58,578 nucleotides of DNA from the NCBI GenBank assembly GCA_964517265.1, contig CAZFBS010000015.1, positions 1-58,578 of the forward strand, written 5' to 3'. Under the pieces are notes generated by a model. The model was given only the letters and a program-made list of their open reading frames with translations. It made no database searches and was not told the DNA's origin. Source of the DNA: REEP01 sp964517265. Its GTDB lineage: Bacteria; Pseudomonadota; Alphaproteobacteria; Rhodospirillales; Defluviicoccaceae. Made by a program: the position numbers and the translations under genes. Shown here one piece after another: positions 53,380 through 58,578 of the stretch (position 1 is the stretch's first letter; each line of letters starts with the position of its first letter).

Positions 53380-53453
53380 CTTGCGCTCCATCGCGTTCAG
53401 CACGCGGCGTCATCAACCTGTGCCCGTTCTTCAATTCAAAGACATCAAACCGG

Positions 53454-54038
53454 CTAAAGCTGGGTGGTCACAACATGCCTGTCCCCTTCTGGTGCTGCCT
53501 CGAGCGCCGGAAACACCTTATCGACGGACTCCACTACGCTGAAGAGCCGGATAACCGCAGGAGGGGCAAAACCGCTGACGACGGTCCGGTTGATCAGCGC
53601 CACCAGCGCACTCCAGTAACCGTTCACGTCCAATACGACGATTGGCTTGTTATGGATCCGCAACTGCTTCCAGGTGATGATTTCAAACGTTTCATCGAGT
53701 GTGCCGAGGCCGCCCGGCAGGATGACGAACCCATCGGCCATCGCGAACATGCGGGTCTTGCGAGTGTGCATGCTGTCGGTAACGATGAGGTCGCTCAAGC
53801 TCGCGTGGCCGACCTCCCATTTGACCAGGAAATCCGGAGTCACGCCCACTACTTCGCCGCCAGCGGAAATCACGCTATCGGCGAGGATGCCCATCAGGCC
53901 GATGGCACCGCCACCATAGATCAAGCGGACACCACGACTGGCAATCTGCGCCCCGAGATCCTTCGCCGCCGCACGAAAGGCGGGGCCACTCCCTTCACGA
54001 GAGCCGCAGAGGACACAAAGCGAGCGAATGTCGGCCAT
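53454..54038 (-). CDS. LOG-family protein (TIGR00730, nucleoside 5'-monophosphate phosphoribohydrolase type)
   Basis: A 194-residue Rossmann-fold protein. The signature PGGLGTLDE and the glycine loop GGGAIGLMG mark the LOG family, which removes ribose 5-phosphate from modified adenosine monophosphates (cytokinin-type) or related substrates. The Arg of MHTRKTRMF near residue 90 belongs to the active site. The ATG at 54038 has AGGGATT upstream; an in-frame extension upstream is not supported. It lies 74 bases upstream of the ChaN-PDZ gene on the same strand and may share its transcript. Confidence 0.88.
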   Translation of the reverse strand: MADIRSLCVLCGSREGSGPAFRAAAKDLGAQIASRGVRLIYGGGAIGLMGILADSVISAGGEVVGVTPDFLVKWEVGHASLSDLIVTDSMHTRKTRMFAMADGFVILPGGLGTLDETFEIITWKQLRIHNKPIVVLDVNGYWSALVALINRTVVSGFAPPAVIRLFSVVESVDKVFPALEAAPEGDRHVVTTQL

Positions 54039-54258
54039 GCTACAATCCCTGAAGGCGGGGCGAGGGATGCGTGAGAGAGAGAAGAGGATAGGCGAAATGC
54101 CAACGCGGCGGTAGTGTTCCAGTGGTTCGAATGCGTCGACCAATATCGGTACGAGTTGATCATGGAGGCATTTTTTGGCTGACGCACGTGGGCTCGGTTG
54201 ACTCGTTGATCATCCGATCGCACATGTCGACCCGCCAGAAACAAGTTGGAGGAGCGCA

Positions 54259-54843
54259 ATGCGGAGCACACTGAAGATTGGAGCACTGACCGCGATGGGG
54301 CTGGGACTCCTTGCGAACGCGGCTTTAGCCGAGCAAGAACGGTATCTTTTCGACAAAGCTCATACCAATATTCTGTTTTTCGTCGAGCATCTCGGTTTTT
54401 CAAGAATGGCAGGCGAGTTCCATGAGTATGACGGCGAATTTATTTTCGATCGGGAGGACCCAACCCGTTCCTCCGTCGAGATCACGATTCAAACAGAAAG
54501 CGTAGACACCGACCATGATGAGTTGAACGCGCATCTTCGTACGGCTGACTTCTTCGACACTGCGACGCACCCGACAATGACATTCAAAAGCGAAAGCATC
54601 GAGCGCGCCGGCGATAATACAGCTCTGATCACAGGCAATCTTACCATGCTGGGCGTCACCCAGCCGGTGACGCTCGACGTTACATTCAACAAAGCGGATG
54701 TTCATCCCGTGAACGAGAAGTACATCGCGGGATTTTCCGGCCGTACCACGATTAAGCGCTCGGACTACGGCATGACCTTCCTGGTGCCGGCAGTCGGGGA
54801 CGAGGTCGAGGTTGTCCTGGAAGTGGAGGGCATTCGGCAGTAG
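54259..54843 (+). CDS. YceI-family periplasmic lipid/polyisoprenoid-binding protein (first copy)
   Basis: A 194-residue secreted protein; the signal peptide ends near residue 24 (ANAALAE). YceI lipocalin motifs are clear: FDKAHTNILFFVEHLGFS, VEITIQTESVDTDHDELNAHLR (the middle strand pair, given in short SVDTDHDEL), FFDTATHPTMTFKSES and TMLGVTQPVTLDV. Members bind polyisoprenoids or amides in the periplasm. The strong ribosome site GGAGGAG precedes the ATG. A TTGACT at 54198-54203 may be a -35. The cytochrome b561 gene follows after 77 bases, and a second YceI gene beyond it. Confidence 0.93.
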   Translation: MRSTLKIGALTAMGLGLLANAALAEQERYLFDKAHTNILFFVEHLGFSRMAGEFHEYDGEFIFDREDPTRSSVEITIQTESVDTDHDELNAHLRTADFFDTATHPTMTFKSESIERAGDNTALITGNLTMLGVTQPVTLDVTFNKADVHPVNEKYIAGFSGRTTIKRSDYGMTFLVPAVGDEVEVVLEVEGIRQ

Positions 54844-54920
54844 CGTGACCGCCGAGTTGCAAGGGACGCCAACGCACGGCCACAGCGTCCCGGCCTCAGA
54901 TTTGCACCGCTGTCACTTTG

Positions 54921-55505
54921 ATGGAGGTTCCAATCAGGATCCGCAACTCCTCCACGGAGTGGGGCATCGTCTCCCAGTCAGTACATTGGCTGACCGTGGT
55001 AATGGTCCTCGCGGCTGTAATGATTGCCTTGGTCATGGTGGAACTGCCGTTAGGCGTTCGCAAGCTTGAGCTTTACGCTCTGCACAAGTCGATCGGAGTG
55101 CTCATTCTTGCCCTGACTGCGGTAAGACTGACGTGGCGGGTGAGCGGGCCGCGCCCGACGGTCCTTGGCCCATCCCGTCCTTACGAACGCATTTTGGCGC
55201 ACCTCGTCCATGCTGCGTTCTACATTGTTCTCATTGCCCTCCCGCTGAGCGGTTGGTTGATGTCTTCCGCGGCTAATTTTTCCGTCAGTGTCTTCGGATT
55301 GTTTACGCTGCCCGATCTCGTCGCACCGGACAAAGAACTTGAAGAAACCCTTGAAGATTTACACGGTTGGCTTGCGTGGAGTCTTGGCGGTCTTTTCGTT
55401 CTTCATGTTGCGGGCGCGGTAAAGCATCATTTTGTGCTGGGCAACAACACGCTGCGGCGCATGGTTCCCGGCTGGTCCGGCAGACGACAGCGAGAAGGAA
55501 TCTGA
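54921..55505 (+). CDS. Cytochrome b561
   Basis: A 194-residue membrane protein with four hydrophobic helices. The haem ligands can be placed at His in SQSVHWLT, the His of LYALHKSIG, and further His in AHLVHAAFY and LFVLHVAGAVKHHF. It carries electrons between a quinol pool and a periplasmic acceptor. A TTG three bases before the ATG at 54921 is an in-frame alternative. It lies between two YceI genes, the same neighbourhood as yceJ-yceI in E. coli, so the proteins may work together in electron transfer to a lipid-like carrier. The first and third genes flank it closely. Confidence 0.9.
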   Translation: MEVPIRIRNSSTEWGIVSQSVHWLTVVMVLAAVMIALVMVELPLGVRKLELYALHKSIGVLILALTAVRLTWRVSGPRPTVLGPSRPYERILAHLVHAAFYIVLIALPLSGWLMSSAANFSVSVFGLFTLPDLVAPDKELEETLEDLHGWLAWSLGGLFVLHVAGAVKHHFVLGNNTLRRMVPGWSGRRQREGI

Positions 55506-55513
55506 AGCTTCCA

Positions 55514-56110
55514 ATGGTAGGGGATGTATCGACATTTAGGAGGACGCTGGCGCGGGCTGGCGCGAGCCTTCTGGTGGTCATGGTCGTGTCCATGCACGCT
55601 GTGGCGGAAGAGTGGATTGCAGATCCGGAACAAAGTCGGATCGGCTTCCAGGCAACGCAATTAGGCGCGGCCTTCACTGGCGAATTCAAGCGCTACCGCA
55701 GCTCGATCGTATTCGATCCCGAAGATCTCGATCAAAGCCGAGTTTCCTTCACCGTGGACATCAACAGCGTAGATACCCAAAATGCGGAACGCGATGCCGC
55801 CATTCAGTCCTCTGACTGGTTCGATGCCGCCAATCATCCGACGGCAACATTTGTCGGCGACCGCTTTACCGCCGTTGGGGACGGCCGATATGAGGTTTCG
55901 GGTGCGTTGACCATGCGCGGCGTGACGCGGCCGGTGGTGTTTGCGTTCACGTTCGCGCTGGCTGCGCAGGAGGGGCGTGAGATTGCACGGGTGGAAGGCA
56001 TGTTCCCGGTGGCGCGAACGGCATACGGTATCGGCCAGGGACAATGGGCGAGCGACGGCGTGATCGGCGACCGGGTGCTGATCGAGATCCAGTTGACGGC
56101 GATGCGATGA
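55514..56110 (+). CDS. YceI-family periplasmic protein (second copy)
   Basis: A 198-residue protein of the YceI fold with signal peptide ending at about residue 29 (MHAVAEEW). DPEQSRIGFQATQLGAAFTG, SVDTQNAERD, WFDAANHPTATFVG and ALTMRGVTRPVVFAF are the family strands. It differs from the first copy in its lack of the HTNI and its His/Phe pattern, so it is a diverged paralogue, not a recent duplicate. The ATG at 55514 begins eight bases after the b561 stop. The frame is open further upstream but would overlap that gene. Confidence 0.9.
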   Translation: MVGDVSTFRRTLARAGASLLVVMVVSMHAVAEEWIADPEQSRIGFQATQLGAAFTGEFKRYRSSIVFDPEDLDQSRVSFTVDINSVDTQNAERDAAIQSSDWFDAANHPTATFVGDRFTAVGDGRYEVSGALTMRGVTRPVVFAFTFALAAQEGREIARVEGMFPVARTAYGIGQGQWASDGVIGDRVLIEIQLTAMR

Positions 56111-56115
56111 ACACA

Positions 56116-56140
56116 CCCCCGGTCCGAGCAATGGCGGGGG
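56116..56140. terminator. Possible GC hairpin between second YceI gene and next gene
   Basis: CCCCCG (56116-56121) pairs with CGGGGG (56135-56140) around a 13-base loop just past the YceI stop. There is no T-run, and the next gene's ribosome site begins right after, so this may instead attenuate or merely stabilise the transcript. Confidence 0.3.
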
Positions 56141-56160
56141 CTTGAATTGGAGAAAGGGAG

Positions 56161-56781
56161 GTGAAATGGCCACTCGTTCTTACGGGCTTCGGCGCCGTGG
56201 CGGTTGTCGCCGCCATCATCGTCAATGATGCCGACTCGCCGGATGAAATGCTCATAGCGCCGCCGGATTTGGTACCCGGCATCTTTGCGCCCACGGCCGG
56301 CGGGTCGAAGTCATCGGCAGCGAGTCGGGATGAGGAAGTGACGCTTGCGGAAGAACCCGCTTTCGATGTGATCCGGATTGCTCCCGATGGCCACGCGGTG
56401 ATTGCCGGTCAGGCCGCACCGGGTAGCCGCGTTATGGTGTTTAGCGACGAGACACTGCTTGGCAGTGTTCTTGCTGATGCGCGCGGTGAGTGGGTCTTTT
56501 TGCCGCCGGCTCCTTTGCAGCCAGGAGAACATCGGCTGGGGCTGACGGCGCAAGCACCGGACCGCCCAGTGATGTCGTCTGATCAGCGTATGGTGGTGAT
56601 CGTGCCAGAGCTTGAAAGACACTATGTCGGTTCGGCTGCACAGCTGCGTGACGAACGTGTGGCCATCAAGGTGTTGCCGAGTAGTCATAGTGCCGTAACG
56701 GTATCTCAAGAGCTGAGCAAGCCGGACTCGAAGGATTTGTTTTCCGGCGATAGCCCCGATCGCGGGATGAACAGCCGATAA
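56161..56781 (+). CDS. Membrane-anchored protein with one Ig-like domain
   Basis: A 206-residue protein. A GTG start at 56161 has GGAG eight bases upstream. Residues 3-22 are hydrophobic and form a membrane anchor. Residues about 70-155 resemble the bacterial Ig-like module found before LysM domains in alphaproteobacteria: RIAPDGHAVIAGQAAPGSRV, GSVLADARGEW and PLQPGEHRLGLTA. The usual C-terminal LysM is absent, and the last 50 residues have no family I recognise. It may be truncated, because it is followed by a long gene-free stretch. Confidence 0.65.
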   Translation: MKWPLVLTGFGAVAVVAAIIVNDADSPDEMLIAPPDLVPGIFAPTAGGSKSSAASRDEEVTLAEEPAFDVIRIAPDGHAVIAGQAAPGSRVMVFSDETLLGSVLADARGEWVFLPPAPLQPGEHRLGLTAQAPDRPVMSSDQRMVVIVPELERHYVGSAAQLRDERVAIKVLPSSHSAVTVSQELSKPDSKDLFSGDSPDRGMNSR

Positions 56782-57304
56782 ACAGGCAACGGCGTCGTGT
56801 CGGCAGTGCTACCATTATGGTTTATCTGGCTGATCAACCTGCCGGTTCGTCAACGGCGAATGCTCCGGCCGACTGGATGATGGAATTGCGTTTGAGCCTT
56901 GAAGCAACATCGGATGCATGGTGCGCAAAGGGTGTCGGTCCCGCTAGGTCAGTATCGCCATTGATGATGCCAGCCACGTTGATGGTGTGGACTCAAATCA
57001 GATTTCCCTGGATTGCGGTGTTGCCCAGCTGCAATGAAACCCAATTCAGGATATGCACCGGCAAGCCTTGGTGCAGCCATGAGGAGGGATGTCGACTTTC
57101 CGCCCATGCGTCTTTGCGCTACGTTGACAAAGCTGTTCAGCGGCTCTGCCAAGCCCGCCCCGAAGGGACGACTGATCCCGCTCCGGAGATGGTGTTGCGC
57201 CATCAGCAGAACACGGAGCACAGCAAAAGCTTGCCGGCCGCAAAAGCAGCGTCAATTTCCGAATGCGCGCGCCACTCGGCCAGCAAAGGGCTACGATAAG
57301 TTTT
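56782..57304. other. 523-base stretch without a recognisable gene
   Basis: Open frames exist on both strands (the longest about 160 codons) but none has a ribosome site, sensible composition or motif. The stretch is flanked by a short Ig-like protein that lacks its usual LysM end and by an ATPase gene. It could be a decayed remnant or a long leader. No hairpin terminator or promoter is convincing. Confidence 0.5.
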
Positions 57305-58578
57305 ATGGACATCGATTCAGAACATAACCCGTTCGGCGATGTTATCGACCGTCGTTCCATTTATCTCGATGGCCCCAGACGGCGTATTCAGAATGACATC
57401 CTGAGCGGCATCGGCCGCACCGACGGTTTGATTTTTCTTTCCGGCGAGAAAGGCATTGGCAAGACAACAATGCTGCGCTTACTCGCGGAAGAGATTAGGA
57501 CCCGGGCCGATTGTCACCTTCTCGGGTCGGTACCGTTCCTGACTTGCCGGCAAGACATGGCGCTACGGGATTTGGCAGAGGAATTTTCTTACGCACGGTA
57601 CTTGGCGCGCGTGGCGGATGCACGACCGCAGCAGAACGTCGCCGCCGGAGTGGGAGGGCGCGCGGCCATCCTTCTTGACGATGCACATCGGCTTTCGCCC
57701 AAAGTTTTGGTCCAGCTGCGCCGATGGCGCAAGGCGTTTCAGATCGTTCGAGGGCGCCTGTCGATCGTCCTAACCGTGGGGCAGGAAGAGGGCTCCCCCA
57801 TCATGGCCGCTCTCACGGGTGGCGCGGAAACGGGCGCGCAAGACATGTTGAAGCGGCCCCGCCCGTTCAACCGCATTGACGTTCAGCGTCTCATTTACCA
57901 TCGTCTTAACTTGGCCGGATACCCGGCAGCAACGCTGTTCCCACCCGAAACCGTAACGCGAATTTTTGGGCACACGCGTGGCAATCCCGCAGAGACACTG
58001 CGTCTGTGCCGTCAAGCGTTGGATCTGGTGCCTCAAGGTTCTGGAACTGTCTCTACCGCACTTGTGGATGCGGCGGCGCAGGGCGAGATGCCAGTGCCGC
58101 GCAGTGTCGACGGTAAAATTGGCCTTCCCCCGTCTTCCGGTTTCACTCTTGGGGGAGCGCCGGGCTCTCCATGCGCTCCTCAATCCAGCGAGCAGGCGGT
58201 GATCCGCACGGCGTCGCTTGATCGCTCGTCTGCTTTTGGTGCACCCGCACGGCTCGTCGGTCTCGTGGCAGTCGCCACGACGGCGCTTACCGTGGGCTGG
58301 CTTTATGCCGCTAAACGGGACTACGTTGAGAATTCCGTGGCTGCTCTTCACGACGCCACCTCAGAAGGGTGGTCGGCAGCGCTTGCCCTAGTGCAGCCGG
58401 GCAGAGAACAGGAAGACCTTCCTGTTGTTCCGGCAAACCTTAAGGATGATTTGCCTCCTGTCCAAGACAAGCCCGTACTGCTTGCGAAGAATCAAACGCA
58501 GGGGCAGAGCGATAGCGACGCTGTCGTGCCTGAGGAATCGGGCACTGGCGATGAACAACCGATCGACGAGGCTAGCCC
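57305..58578 (+). CDS. ExeA/GspA-type membrane AAA ATPase, 3' end outside window
   Basis: The frame runs without a stop from the ATG at 57305 to the window end: 424 codons, incomplete. The N-terminal ATPase has Walker A GEKGIGKTT (residues 47-55) and Walker B AILLDDAHRLS with Asp125/Asp126. The HxRGNPAETLRLCRQAL-type end of the ATPase (GHTRGNPAETLRLC) is typical of ExeA/MshM ATPases. A membrane segment lies at about residues 316-337, and a Glu/Asp/Gln-rich periplasmic tail follows. Such proteins place secretin or exopolysaccharide machinery through the cell wall. The upstream Ig-like gene may belong with it. The ribosome site is weak. Confidence 0.82.
   Translation, partial: MDIDSEHNPFGDVIDRRSIYLDGPRRRIQNDILSGIGRTDGLIFLSGEKGIGKTTMLRLLAEEIRTRADCHLLGSVPFLTCRQDMALRDLAEEFSYARYLARVADARPQQNVAAGVGGRAAILLDDAHRLSPKVLVQLRRWRKAFQIVRGRLSIVLTVGQEEGSPIMAALTGGAETGAQDMLKRPRPFNRIDVQRLIYHRLNLAGYPAATLFPPETVTRIFGHTRGNPAETLRLCRQALDLVPQGSGTVSTALVDAAAQGEMPVPRSVDGKIGLPPSSGFTLGGAPGSPCAPQSSEQAVIRTASLDRSSAFGAPARLVGLVAVATTALTVGWLYAAKRDYVENSVAALHDATSEGWSAALALVQPGREQEDLPVVPANLKDDLPPVQDKPVLLAKNQTQGQSDSDAVVPEESGTGDEQPIDEAS

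Overview
The window is GC-rich, densely coded bacterial DNA. Everything points to an alphaproteobacterium, probably of the Rhodospirillales type. It has UbiA (ubiquinone synthesis), a RecX–permease pair, an IalB-like protein, a large RNase E with a long acidic tail, an AmiC–PBP1A pair, and many short secreted proteins. No rRNA, complete tRNA, CRISPR array or insertion sequence was found. Species identity is an inference; no database was searched.

Layout: (1) Bases 1-903 are the edge of an integrated element. A tyrosine recombinase, cut off by the window edge, is followed by the 3' half of an initiator tRNA-Met gene, the usual sign of an attachment-site copy. Ordinary chromosome appears to start after it. 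(2) 1100-11228: a GntP-type permease with a fused CoA-transferase, a hemerythrin-like protein, RsmE and UbiA, then a minus-strand group of pirin, methyltransferase, dodecin, ChaC-like cyclotransferase and nitronate monooxygenase. (3) 11560-19198: a 90-residue protein that is 38% histidine, citrate synthase overlapping a c-type cytochrome, a uracil-DNA glycosylase with an orphan ABC-2 permease, RecX, a large MscS channel, an ArsC-like protein and a TlpA/DsbE thioredoxin. (4) 19421-23515: a HAD mutase / trehalose-phosphatase / GH65 operon for alpha-glucoside (probably trehalose) turnover, behind a visible promoter. (5) 23698-30316: secreted and redox proteins (IalB-like, TPR, DsbA, M48 protease), then a GGT-like lipoprotein that seems to have lost its catalytic threonine, coupled to an aminotransferase. 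(6) 30320-42457: RNA methyltransferase and RNase E, divergent from AmiC and PBP1A; a nuclease/phosphatase-fold membrane protein with a clear terminator; HemN and an FAH-family hydrolase. (7) 42632-46956: an RND efflux pair without an outer-membrane channel. (8) 47000-54038, minus strand: a tightly coupled series of LOG protein, ChaN-PDZ protein, M1-like peptidase, small surface protein and a Ser/Thr kinase whose extracytoplasmic half is a beta-helix. (9) 54259-58578: YceI / cytochrome b561 / YceI, an Ig-like-domain protein, a 523-base stretch without a recognisable gene, and a membrane-bound ExeA/GspA-type ATPase cut by the window end.

The most unusual content is the coupled operon at 47000-53379. 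It joins a kinase with an extracytoplasmic parallel beta-helix to three secreted proteins, two of them predicted peptidase or haem/iron-type envelope proteins. The domain calls rest on visible motifs. The idea that they form one envelope-sensing system is inference.
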